A stretch of DNA of 64,000 bases from JALZEG01 sp046263255 (GTDB lineage Bacteria; Actinomycetota; CADDZG01; WHSQ01). A model generated the notes under the pieces. The model saw only the letters and a program-made list of their open reading frames with translations, ran no database searches and was not told where the DNA came from. The stretch spans positions 62,001 through 126,000 of the forward strand of contig JBHELD010000031.1 of assembly GCA_046263255.1 (NCBI GenBank), read 5' to 3'. A program made the position numbers and the translations under genes. This document shows, piece by piece, positions 1 through 8,083 of the stretch (position 1 is its first letter; each line of letters starts with the position of its first letter).

Positions 1-833
1 CCGCGCACCTGGAACGCAAGCGAGGAGTGGTCGGGATCGTCGTGCTCGGGCACGTCGGCCTGCGGCGGCCAGGGCCGCGTCTCCTGGTCGCGCATGTACA
101 TGATGCCGTTCCCGGCGCGGTCCTCGACGACGACGCCGAACGCGTCGTACGCGCCGGACGGCGCCGCGAGCGGCACCAGCCACGTGGCCGGGCCGGCGGC
201 TCCGAGCCGCGGCAGCGACTCGATCCAGTACTGCGCGCCGGTCGGCGTCCAGCCGGTGAACACCACCTTCTCCACGCCGGACAGATCGTCGCTTGCCGAG
301 TAGAGGACGACGACCGGCGTCCCCTGGACCACGTTGCTCTGGAACAAGCGCGCGGAATCCAGCGTGGGCACCGTCGTGTCCTCGTTCGCGTTGTCGACGG
401 TGAAGTCGGCGCCGGCGAAGTCGAGCCCCGGCGACGCGTCCCGCTCGTAGGTCCTGGTGTTCCTCTCGCGGTCGTAGACCTCGATCTTCTCGAGCGTGTA
501 GCGGCCCGAGGCCGCCCACGGCGACAACAGCTTGCGGGCGGTGAAGGTCCCAGCCGCGGCGCGGGCCAGGTACGGCGAATCCACGCGCACCTCCCCGCCG
601 AGAGGCGTGCCGAACGTGAACAGCGCGTACTCCAGCCCCGCGGGCCCCTCGTCGCGCGCGCTGAACTCGATCGTCACGAGGAGGGTCCCGGTCACGAGGC
701 CGTCGCCGGTCCGTGAGAACGAGACGATCTCCGGCGCGAAGTCGTCTGCACGTGCGGGCGCCGGCAGCGCGGGAAGCGACGCCGCGGCGAGCGCGACGAC
801 GACGCCGAGCCTCGACCACACCTTCGCCCGCAC
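1..833 (-). CDS. Secreted protein of unknown function, 3' end cut off by the window edge
   Basis: The reading frame opens at GTG (833) and stays open to the left edge, so only the first ~277 residues are seen. A purine-rich GAGGGGGA lies 7 nt before the GTG. Residues 1-30 form a signal peptide (basic start, Ala/Leu/Val core, APARA near the cut). The mature part has no cysteine cluster or transmembrane segment and looks beta-rich. Stretches such as SGVEKVVFTG and VEDRAGNG resemble the strands of bacterial Ig-like surface domains, so an exported adhesin-like or wall-associated role is possible; this is inference from pattern only. No enzymatic motif was recognised in the visible part. Confidence 0.7.
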   Translation of the reverse strand, partial: MRAKVWSRLGVVVALAAASLPALPAPARADDFAPEIVSFSRTGDGLVTGTLLVTIEFSARDEGPAGLEYALFTFGTPLGGEVRVDSPYLARAAAGTFTARKLLSPWAASGRYTLEKIEVYDRERNTRTYERDASPGLDFAGADFTVDNANEDTTVPTLDSARLFQSNVVQGTPVVVLYSASDDLSGVEKVVFTGWTPTGAQYWIESLPRLGAAGPATWLVPLAAPSGAYDAFGVVVEDRAGNGIMYMRDQETRPWPPQADVPEHDDPDHSSLAFQVR

Positions 834-1067
834 CTACGCGTCCCCCTCGTCTAGTAGTCGTCGATTATCGCCCGCGCCGTGGGCCGCGTGAAGGGCCTTC
901 GGCCGATCCGGCGCCTCGCGTCCCGGTCGGGGACGTCCTGAGCCGAGCGGGCTCCGGGCCCGGAGCGGGGGCGGACGCAAGGGTGCGGCGGATCGCGACC
1001 GGCTCTTGGTCGTCACCGGCTCGTACGACACAGGGCTGTCGATTCGCTCGGTGGCGCGCTCCGCTCG

Positions 1068-1073
1068 TAGCAT
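1068..1073 (+). promoter_or_regulatory. -10 hexamer TAGCAT, leaderless start
   Basis: TAGCAT lies 7 nt before the ATG at 1081, placing the probable transcription start at or next to the start codon. No Shine-Dalgarno sequence precedes the ATG. The rest of 834-1067 holds nothing I can assign to a gene. Confidence 0.5.
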
Positions 1074-1080
1074 CGGCTCG

Positions 1081-1635
1081 ATGAAGTCACTGCTGACGCG
1101 GCTCGTCCTCGTCGCGGGCGGGGTCGTCGCCCTGCTCGTCTACCTCGTGATCGTCGACCTCGGCGTGCACGCAGGGCGCGTGCACCGCGGCGTCACGGTG
1201 GCAGGATTCGACGTGGGCGGGTTGACCGAGCTCGAGGCGTTCGACGCGCTGCGCGAGCGGCAGGCGCTGCTGGAGGACTACCCTCTGGTCTTCATCGCGA
1301 ACGGGTTCGACTGCCGTGCGGAGCCGGTCGACCTCGGCTGGAGCCCGCAGCCGTTCAACACCGTGCAGGACGCGATGGAGGTGGGCCGCGGCGGAGTGGT
1401 GGAGGGGCTGCGGGAACGCCTCGACGCGTGGTTCGGCGGCGTGAAGATCGGATGGGCCGGAACCGTCGACCCCAGGGAGGTGGACGAGTTCCTGGACTAC
1501 TGCGAGGAGAATGCACGCGTGGTGAACGCGCGCGTGGACCGCGCGAAGATGCGCTTCCGGATCCGCCGGGCGATCGTGACCTACCCGCGCAGCGCGATCG
1601 ACTTCAAGGTGCCGTTGCTCTCCGACGGCTCCTGA
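1081..1635 (+). CDS. VanW/YoaR-type peptidoglycan-binding domain protein, short
   Basis: A 184-residue protein with one N-terminal membrane anchor (about residues 4-26). It is followed by RGVTVAGFDVGGLTELEA, the signature of the peptidoglycan-binding domain found upstream of VanW and YkuD/L,D-transpeptidase modules in Gram-positive wall proteins. No catalytic or VanW domain follows; the protein stops soon after this domain. It is either a stand-alone wall-sensing protein or the remnant of a larger one. The ATG at 1081 is preferred over an upstream GTG because of the -10 element 7 nt before it. It converges on the Ser/Thr kinase gene, and a wall-related role beside a kinase is plausible but unproven. 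Confidence 0.7.
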   Translation: MKSLLTRLVLVAGGVVALLVYLVIVDLGVHAGRVHRGVTVAGFDVGGLTELEAFDALRERQALLEDYPLVFIANGFDCRAEPVDLGWSPQPFNTVQDAMEVGRGGVVEGLRERLDAWFGGVKIGWAGTVDPREVDEFLDYCEENARVVNARVDRAKMRFRIRRAIVTYPRSAIDFKVPLLSDGS

Positions 1636-1645
1636 GACCAAGCTG

Positions 1646-2968
1646 CTATCCGCCGCCTCCCGGCGCCGGCGTGGGCTCGGTCGACGGCTCCGGCGCGGGC
1701 GTGGGCTCAGGCTCGGGCGTCGGATCCGGCTCCTCCGTCGGATCCGGCGTCCACAGCGGCTCGCGGTCTTCCTCGGGGCGCGGCGTCGGCGCCACCTCTT
1801 CGCCCTCGACCGCCGGGGTGGGCGAAGGGGTGGGCGACGCCGCGCCGGCCGGCGTCGCGACGGCTCCCTCGGGCACCGGAGCAGGCGTCGGCGTCGTCCG
1901 GTCGCGCCGCGTGGGCGAGGGGGCCGACGTGTGCGGGCGGTCCGTCCCGGCCTCCGCGGCGTCCTTCGGCCGCCCGGCGACGTAGATCGTTCCCGCCAGC
2001 GCCAGCACCAGCGACAGAGCCAGCAGCGCGGGAATCACGCGGCTCGCCCGCACCTCGTCGGGTTGCTCGCCGTCGTCGGCCGAGAGCCCCGCCGGGACCC
2101 ACGCGGTCGCTTCTTCGGCGCCGACCTCGAGCGCGTCGGCGAGCGCGGCCCCGTCGGAGGGCCGGTCGGCGGGATCCTTGGCAAGACAGGCCAGGGCGAT
2201 CGCGTCGAGATGCGGCGGTATGCCGTCGACCCTCGCGCTCGGAGGCACGGGCGTCTCCTCGACGTGCGCGATCGCGATCGCGGTGACGTTGTCGCCCTCG
2301 AAGGGGGGCCGCCCCGTCAGCAGCTCGTACAGCACGGCCCCCAGCGAGTAGACGTCGGACGCCGCGGTCACCGGCCGCCCCGACGCCTGCTCCGGCGAGA
2401 TGTAGTGGGGCGACCCGATCGCGGCGCCCGTGGCGGTCAGCTTCTCGGCGCGGCTGGATGACGCGATCCCGAAGTCGGCGAGCTTCGCGCGGCCCGTGTC
2501 GTCGAGGAGGATGTTCCCCGGCTTCACGTCGCGGTGGACGAAGCCCGCGCGGTGCGCGGCCCCCGCGCCGCGGGCGGCGTCGGCCACGATCTCCGCGGCG
2601 CGCTCCGGCAGCATCGGCTCCCCCGTCAGAGCCGACAGCGCCCCCCCGGGCACGCACTCCATCACCAGATAGGGCCGGCCCTGGAAGTCGCCGAAGTCGA
2701 GCACGGACACGACGTTCGGGTGCGACATGCGGGCGACGCCCTGGGCCTCCGAGAAGAAGCGGACGAGGAACTCGGCGTCGCCCGTGAGGTTCGCGGCCAG
2801 GAACTTGATCGCGACGTCGCGCTCCAGCCGCTCGTCGCGGGCGAGCCACACCTCCGCCATGCCCCCGCGGCCGAGCGGCTCGATCAGCGTGTAGCGACCC
2901 TGTACGCGCTGGTCCGCTTTCACGGGACGTGACTTTCCCAGGAGGGGGATGTGGAAACGCAGCGTCAC
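1646..2968 (-). CDS. Membrane-anchored serine/threonine protein kinase, PknB-like
   Basis: A Hanks-type kinase of 440 residues. The glycine loop is LGRGGMAEV (32-40), the ATP lysine is K55 in VAIK, the catalytic loop is HRDVKPGN (145-152) and the metal-binding DFG is at 165-167. GSPHYISPEQ marks the activation/P+1 segment. A single membrane span lies at about 311-331. The extracytoplasmic tail is a low-complexity Pro/Thr/Glu stretch (repeated TP, EP and AP) ending in GGGG, with no PASTA repeats, so muropeptide sensing as in PknB is not supported. The start is uncertain: GTG at 2968 gives 440 residues, while an in-frame GTG at 2923 gives 425 and keeps the whole kinase domain. Confidence 0.93.
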   Translation of the reverse strand: MTLRFHIPLLGKSRPVKADQRVQGRYTLIEPLGRGGMAEVWLARDERLERDVAIKFLAANLTGDAEFLVRFFSEAQGVARMSHPNVVSVLDFGDFQGRPYLVMECVPGGALSALTGEPMLPERAAEIVADAARGAGAAHRAGFVHRDVKPGNILLDDTGRAKLADFGIASSSRAEKLTATGAAIGSPHYISPEQASGRPVTAASDVYSLGAVLYELLTGRPPFEGDNVTAIAIAHVEETPVPPSARVDGIPPHLDAIALACLAKDPADRPSDGAALADALEVGAEEATAWVPAGLSADDGEQPDEVRASRVIPALLALSLVLALAGTIYVAGRPKDAAEAGTDRPHTSAPSPTRRDRTTPTPAPVPEGAVATPAGAASPTPSPTPAVEGEEVAPTPRPEEDREPLWTPDPTEEPDPTPEPEPTPAPEPSTEPTPAPGGGG

Positions 2969-3158
2969 CGCGACGCGTCGGCCGGTGACTGTCCGTTCAT
3001 GTGCCGGGGTCGAGGTGACCCCGATTCCATGGAGGTGATGGTTCCGCGCTGCACCATCACCCGTCGAAAAGGCATGCCCCCTGCGCGCGGGTGCGTCCGA
3101 TCCGGATGCGGCAGGCCGACCCGCAGCCTCCGTTCCACGGGATTCGTCCGGAACTAGC

Positions 3159-3164
3159 TAGAGT
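3159..3164 (+). promoter_or_regulatory. Candidate -10 TAGAGT for the class V aminotransferase gene
   Basis: TAGAGT sits about 40 nt upstream of the ATG at 3205 and would give a leader of ~35 nt carrying the GGAGGG ribosome-binding site at 3193-3198. No convincing -35 element was seen. The remaining gap 2969-3158 holds no supported gene. Confidence 0.35.
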
Positions 3165-3204
3165 GGGGCCCAGCCGCCTTACGAAGCCTCCCGGAGGGTT
3201 GTCA

Positions 3205-4314
3205 ATGCCGGTAGACCCCAGGAAGCTCCCCGAGATGCCCTCGCTGATGATCGCCGGGCCGGGCGAGCTCCACGACGAAGAGCTCGCCGTCCTCGGCTCC
3301 CAGGTGATCGCCCACTACGGAGACGTCTGGACCGGCCTCCACACCGACGCCGTCGCCGCCGTCGGGCGCCTCATGAGCGCGGCCGACGCACCGTACGTGA
3401 TGCCGGGGACGGGGACGACGTGTCTAGACGCGGCCGTCTTCAACCTGTTCGAGCCGGGGCAGCGCGCGGTCGTCGTGAACACCGGCTTCTTCGGCAAGAG
3501 GCTGATGGAGATCGCGCGGCAGCACCGGCTCGAGGTGACCGAGGTCCCCGTCGACGTGGGTGCGCCCGCGGACCCGGCGCGGATAGAGGACGTGGTCGCC
3601 GGAGCCGACGGCGTCCTCGTCTGCCACGTGGATACCGCGACGGGGGTAAGGCATCCGGTCGCGGAGATCGCAGCCGTCGCGAACCGCGCCGGTGCGGTGT
3701 GCATGGTCGACGGCATCGCGTCGGTCGGTGGCGACCTTGTCGACGTCGACGAAATGGGACTGGGCGCGGTGGTGACGGGGTCGCAGAAGGGCCTGGAGGC
3801 GCCTCCGGGGCTCGGCATCCTCGCCCTGGGGAAGCGGGGGCGCGAGCGTGTCGACGGCCGCAGCGTGCGGCCCGAGTCCTGGTACCTCGACCTCCACGTA
3901 TGGGACTGGTACCGGAGGGAGTGGGGGGCGTGGCACCCGCACCCGGTCACGTTCCCGAGCAACCTGTTGCTGCCGCTGTACACGAGCGTGCGCCGGATCC
4001 TCGAGACCGGTCTTCAGGAATGGGTCGAGCGCCGCGCGGACCTGGCCAAGCGCTGCCGCGAGGGACTGCGCGCTCTCGGTCTCGAGCCGGTCCCCCAGGC
4101 GGGGGCCGAGGCGAACCTCGTCGTCGCGGCGTGGGCCGACGATCCCGCGGCGATCCAGAAGCACCTGCTGAGCGAGGTCGGGATCATGATCTCCGCCGGG
4201 CTCGACCCGACGGCCGGCAAGGCGATCAGGGTGGGCCTGATGGGGGCGACGGCGACGACGGAGATGGTCGACCGGGTGATCGCGGGAGTCGAAGCCGCGC
4301 TCGCCTCCCGCTAG
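3205..4314 (+). CDS. Class V aminotransferase, alanine/serine-glyoxylate type
   Basis: A cytoplasmic PLP enzyme of 369 residues. VDGIASVGG (D169) supplies the pyridine-N aspartate, and SQKGLEAPPG carries the Schiff-base lysine K195. MPGTGTT (66-72) is the substrate/PLP phosphate loop typical of the alanine-glyoxylate and serine-pyruvate aminotransferases. Length fits that family. The ATG at 3205 is fixed by GGAGGG 6 nt upstream. Likely role: amino-group exchange between alanine or serine and glyoxylate (photorespiratory-like or C2/serine metabolism). Substrate cannot be told from sequence, and (S)-ureidoglycine-glyoxylate aminotransferase is an alternative. Its stop lies inside a short tandem duplication shared with the sbcC end. 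Confidence 0.9.
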   Translation: MPVDPRKLPEMPSLMIAGPGELHDEELAVLGSQVIAHYGDVWTGLHTDAVAAVGRLMSAADAPYVMPGTGTTCLDAAVFNLFEPGQRAVVVNTGFFGKRLMEIARQHRLEVTEVPVDVGAPADPARIEDVVAGADGVLVCHVDTATGVRHPVAEIAAVANRAGAVCMVDGIASVGGDLVDVDEMGLGAVVTGSQKGLEAPPGLGILALGKRGRERVDGRSVRPESWYLDLHVWDWYRREWGAWHPHPVTFPSNLLLPLYTSVRRILETGLQEWVERRADLAKRCREGLRALGLEPVPQAGAEANLVVAAWADDPAAIQKHLLSEVGIMISAGLDPTAGKAIRVGLMGATATTEMVDRVIAGVEAALASR

Positions 4315-4344
4315 CGTCGGGCGCTCGCCTCCCGCCAGCGTCAG
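4297..4344. repeat. 24-bp tandem duplication spanning two convergent gene ends
   Basis: Positions 4297-4320 and 4321-4344 are two adjacent copies of a 24-bp unit differing at 2 positions. The first copy carries the TAG stop of the aminotransferase gene (4312-4314). The second carries the TGA stop of sbcC (4341-4343, minus strand). Both stops could have sat in one ancestral unit. Confidence 0.85.
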
Positions 4345-6929
4345 GCGCCGGCGAGACCGAGCTCCTGCTCCGCCCTCCGGATCGAGCTCCCGCGCGGGGA
4401 TTTGACGATCTCGAGCCGTACCGGGAGCCGGTCGGCCAGCTCCGCGACGTGGGTGATGACACCTACCAGCCGGTCCTCGACGCCGAGCTGCTCGATCGCG
4501 CTCACGACCACCTGCAGCGTCTCCGCGTCCAGGGAGCCGAAGCCCTCGTCCAGGAAGAGGCTCTCGAGCCGGTTCCGCTCCGTAACGGCGAGCAGCTGCA
4601 CCTGCTCCGACAGCGCGAGCGCCAGCGCGAGCGAGGCGACGAACGTCTCGCCACCCGACAGCGTCCGGACGTCGCGGCGCTCGTCGCCGTTCCACGCGTC
4701 GACGACGAAGAACTTGTCGTCCTCGTACGACAGCCGGTAGCGCTCACCCGACAGGTTGCGCAGGTGGGTCGTTGCGGCGGCCGCCAGCGAGACGAGCGCC
4801 TCGGCCTGCAGGAACTCGACGATGCTGTCGCTCTTCAGCTCCCGCTGGAGCGCCGCGTAGAGGCGGTGCTCCTCCTGGTGCGCCGCGATCTCGTCCTCGA
4901 GCTCCCGCCGCGACGCGAGACGCAGCCTCAGCCGCTCGCTCTCGTCCTCTGCCAGGACCTTCGCCTCCGCGGCACGCCGCACCGCGGCTCCCGTCGCGTC
5001 GAGCAGGGCCGCGAGGTCGTCGCCCGACACCTCCAGCCCCGGCGGGGCGGCGGCCCGCGCGTCGCGGAGCAGGCCTCGCTGCGCGTCGAGATGGTCCTGG
5101 ACCTGCGCGTCGACCTGACGCGCCAGCACGGCCATGTCCTTCGCGAGCCGCGCCGCGACGGCGGCGAGGTCGCCTGCCGCGTCGGGAAGCCCTTCCGGCC
5201 ACAGCACCGGCAGGTCGAGGGACGGCGCCGCGGCGCGGACGCGGTCGAGGCACGCGTCCAGGCCCGCCTGCTCGATCGTCGATCGGACCGCGCCGACGCC
5301 GCCGGCGATGCGCTCGCGCTCCCGGTCCACGTCGTCCACGCGTTCGCGCGCCGCGGCGACGGTTGCGCCGGCTTCGTCGCATCGCCGGACCGCGTCCTTC
5401 AGCTCGGCCGCCGCGGCTTCCAGCAGCGCGGCGGCGTCGGCGGGGACTCCCTTCGGGAACGCCGCGGCGAGCTCCTCTTCGAGCTCGGCGACGCGTGCGG
5501 CGCGGGCGCGCTCCGTCCGGGCCGCCCGGTCGCGGCCGGCCCGGGCGACCTCCGCGTCCTTCTCCACGAGGGCGAGCCGAGTCGCCGTCGCGCCGGCGGC
5601 CTCCCGCGCGGCCGCGGCGGCGCGGTCGCACCCCTCCAGGTGGTCGACCGCCGCCGGGAGCTCCTCCGATCCGACAACGGGAAGTCGCGCGAGGGGCCGG
5701 GCGCACACCGGGCAGGGGTCGCCCGCGGCGACGTCCGCCACGAGGGCGCCTACCAGGTCTCCGCGGCGCGCGGCGTCGTGCCGCGCCGCGGCCTCGGCAC
5801 GTGCGGCCTCTGCTGCGGCGAGAGCCGCGTCCGCCTCGGTCACCGCCGCTCCGGCCTCGGCGACGGCCTCGTCCGCAGCGACGATCGACGCCTCCGCGTC
5901 CGCGACCGTCGCCGTCGCAGCCTCGAGCTCCGCCCGCGCGTCTTCGAGCCGTCGCACGACCCCGACCCGTTCGGCCACGTCGGCGAGGCCCCCGTGGCGG
6001 CGCTCGAGCGCCTTCCGGGCGGCGGCCGCCTCCGCCGCGGCGTCCTCCGCTGCCCCCAGCTCCGAGCGCGCGGTCTCCGCCGCGCGCTCGTTGCGCTCGA
6101 GGTCCTTCACCTTCCGGTCGAGGGCGCCGGCGTCGGCGGCGAGCTTCTTCGCGAGCCGGTCGACGTCTCTCGAGCACTCGCGCAGCCCGGCCACGCGCCG
6201 CTCGTGATCGAGCCATGCGTCGTGCGACTTCTTGACCGAGCGGAGGTACGCGTCGGCCGCGGCCTCGGCGGCCGCGCGCTCTCGGGCCGTCTCGGCCGCG
6301 GTGGCGACGGCGTCCTCGTCGACGCCGGCGTACTCGCGCTCCACGAGCGCGGTCTTGCTGTCGACCTGCGCCTTCGCGTCGCGCGCCCGCTCGTTCGCCC
6401 GCTGCGCCATCGTCTTGAACAGCTCGAGGCCCAGCAGCTCGGTCAGGATCGCCCGCCGCTTCGCGGCCTCGCCCTTGAGGAACTCCGCGAACCTGCCCTG
6501 GGGCAGGACGACGGAGCGGTTGAAGGCGTCGTAGTCGAGTCCGACCAGGCCCGGCACGATCTTGTTGACCTGCCGGATGCTGTCGGCGCCGGGGCCGTAC
6601 GACGCCCACCCGTCACCGTCTGCGACCTCGAGCCGCACCGTCCCGTTGCCGGAGCGCGTCGTAGAGCGCGCGATGCGGTAGGCGGTGTCGCCGACGGCGA
6701 AGTCGAGCGTCACCGCAAGCCGCGGCTGACCCTGGCTCACGAGCTGGGAGGCTTCGGTGCCGACGCGCTCGACCTTTCCGTAGAGCGCGTACGTCAACGC
6801 GTCGAGGAGGCTCGACTTGCCCGAGCCGGTCGGCCCCCACAGGGCGAACAGGTCGAGGTCGGTGAAATCGATCTCCTGCGGATCGCGGAACGACGTGAAC
6901 CCCTTCACGGTCATCCGGAGAGGCCTCAC
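4341..6929 (-). CDS. sbcC: SbcC/Rad50-like ATPase of the SbcCD nuclease
   Basis: An 862-residue SMC-like ATPase. Walker A GPTGSGKS is at 32-39. Two long Ala/Glu/Arg-rich coiled coils flank the zinc hook CPVC (406-409), which dimerises Rad50-type arms. The ABC signature LSGGE is near residue 758 and Walker B SLFLDEGFGSLD near 795. With SbcD it forms the ATP-gated nuclease complex that opens hairpins and resects DNA ends. It starts with GTG in a GTGA overlap with the sbcD stop, so the two are translationally coupled. It is shorter than E. coli SbcC (about 1,050 residues), mainly in the coiled coils, and nearer to actinobacterial and archaeal sizes. It is the last gene of the nurA-herA-sbcD-sbcC operon. 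Confidence 0.95.
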   Translation of the reverse strand: MRPLRMTVKGFTSFRDPQEIDFTDLDLFALWGPTGSGKSSLLDALTYALYGKVERVGTEASQLVSQGQPRLAVTLDFAVGDTAYRIARSTTRSGNGTVRLEVADGDGWASYGPGADSIRQVNKIVPGLVGLDYDAFNRSVVLPQGRFAEFLKGEAAKRRAILTELLGLELFKTMAQRANERARDAKAQVDSKTALVEREYAGVDEDAVATAAETARERAAAEAAADAYLRSVKKSHDAWLDHERRVAGLRECSRDVDRLAKKLAADAGALDRKVKDLERNERAAETARSELGAAEDAAAEAAAARKALERRHGGLADVAERVGVVRRLEDARAELEAATATVADAEASIVAADEAVAEAGAAVTEADAALAAAEAARAEAAARHDAARRGDLVGALVADVAAGDPCPVCARPLARLPVVGSEELPAAVDHLEGCDRAAAAAREAAGATATRLALVEKDAEVARAGRDRAARTERARAARVAELEEELAAAFPKGVPADAAALLEAAAAELKDAVRRCDEAGATVAAARERVDDVDRERERIAGGVGAVRSTIEQAGLDACLDRVRAAAPSLDLPVLWPEGLPDAAGDLAAVAARLAKDMAVLARQVDAQVQDHLDAQRGLLRDARAAAPPGLEVSGDDLAALLDATGAAVRRAAEAKVLAEDESERLRLRLASRRELEDEIAAHQEEHRLYAALQRELKSDSIVEFLQAEALVSLAAAATTHLRNLSGERYRLSYEDDKFFVVDAWNGDERRDVRTLSGGETFVASLALALALSEQVQLLAVTERNRLESLFLDEGFGSLDAETLQVVVSAIEQLGVEDRLVGVITHVAELADRLPVRLEIVKSPRGSSIRRAEQELGLAGA

Positions 6930-8083
6930 GGCGCGGTCACCTCCTCGTACACCGTCTCGAACGCGATCACGAGCTCGTCGACCGGCGGCGCGCCGTGAGC
7001 CGCCTCGTAGTACTGGAGGAACTGTTGCTTCGGGTCGAGCCCGCGCAGCGACGGCCGCGCCTCGGCCTCCTCCGGCTGCGGCAGGACGAGCCTGACGTCC
7101 AGAGCGTTCGGCAGCGCGGCGCGCACGCGGTCGGCGAGGCCCGGCACCGGCTGGTCGACCCTGAGGTTCACCGTGAGGTAGGCGTCGCCGGCGTCGCCCG
7201 CGACCTTGTCGAGGGTGTCGAGCGTCGCCGTCACCGTCACCAGCCTCCGCCCGGCCTCTACGGCAACCTGCCCGGCTCTCGGCGGAAGGCCCGGCCGCGC
7301 TTCCACGACCGTCACGGACTTGTCCTGTCCGGCCTCACCGAAGTCGAGCTGGAGCAACGACCCGCAGTACCGGGTCTCGGAAGGAGCTCCCGCGACCTTC
7401 TGCGCTCTGTGGATGTGGCCGAGGGCCACGTACGACGCGGTCGCCGGGAGGCGCTGCGGAGACACGGCGTACTCCGCGCCGATCGTCACCTGGCGCTCGC
7501 TTCCCGACGGTTTCGCCCCGCCGACGAACAGGTGCCCCATCAAGACGTTCACGCGGTCCCGCCGGAAGTGGCGCTCGTAGGACGCCATGAGGACGCCCAT
7601 GTTCGAGTCGAAGTTGACGTACCCGGCGGTCATGTCCTCGAAGAGCGACGCCGCATCCGAGAACCGCCGCGGCGACACGAACGGCAGGCACGCGACGAGC
7701 GCGCTCTCGCTCCCGTCCCGCGCCGGCACCTCGACCAGGGCGCCGGCGTCCGGCGGCAGCACCCTGGGGACGACGCTCGTCCCGACGCGCGCGAGGAGCG
7801 GCGCGAACGCGGCGAGGCGAGCGGCCGAGTCGTGGTTGCCGGGGATGCAGACGACGCCGATGTTCCTCTCGAACAGCTTGATGAACGTCTCGAAGATCAC
7901 GGCGTCGGCGTCCGGCGTCACGGCCCGCTGGTCGTACACGTCGCCCGCGACGAGGACCGCGTCACAGCCCTCCGTCTCGGCGACCTCGACGACCGTGCCC
8001 AACGCGGCCGCGAACTCGTCCATGCGCGAGCGCCCGCGGATGGAGCGCCCGACGTGCCAGTCGCCGGTGTGGAGGAGCCGCAT
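6926..8083 (-). CDS. sbcD: SbcD/Mre11-like nuclease subunit
   Basis: A calcineurin-like metallophosphoesterase of 385 residues with the Mre11/SbcD metal-binding series in order: GDWHVG (7-12), VAGDVYDQ, PGNHDS, MGHLFVGG and LGHIHRAQ. These coordinate two metals (Mn2+ in the family) for exonuclease and endonuclease cleavage of DNA ends. The C-terminal third is the SbcC-binding/capping region. The ATG at 8083 overlaps the herA stop (TGATG), and the sbcD stop overlaps the GTG of sbcC. The open frame continues upstream of 8083, but that part is antisense-like and lies inside herA. Known partner: SbcC. Here the genes around it also suggest coupling to HerA-NurA. Confidence 0.95.
   Translation of the reverse strand: MRLLHTGDWHVGRSIRGRSRMDEFAAALGTVVEVAETEGCDAVLVAGDVYDQRAVTPDADAVIFETFIKLFERNIGVVCIPGNHDSAARLAAFAPLLARVGTSVVPRVLPPDAGALVEVPARDGSESALVACLPFVSPRRFSDAASLFEDMTAGYVNFDSNMGVLMASYERHFRRDRVNVLMGHLFVGGAKPSGSERQVTIGAEYAVSPQRLPATASYVALGHIHRAQKVAGAPSETRYCGSLLQLDFGEAGQDKSVTVVEARPGLPPRAGQVAVEAGRRLVTVTATLDTLDKVAGDAGDAYLTVNLRVDQPVPGLADRVRAALPNALDVRLVLPQPEEAEARPSLRGLDPKQQFLQYYEAAHGAPPVDELVIAFETVYEEVTAP

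Noticed and set aside
834..1073. A 79-codon minus-strand frame in the 834-1080 gap
   Set aside because: Arg/Ser/Pro-rich, no ribosome-binding site and no recognisable domain; it contains the divergent promoters instead.
3420..6998. A 1,192-codon open frame on the plus strand
   Set aside because: It starts inside the class V aminotransferase gene and then runs antisense to sbcC. Its product is Arg/Pro/Gly-rich with no recognised domain. High GC creates long stop-free antisense frames.
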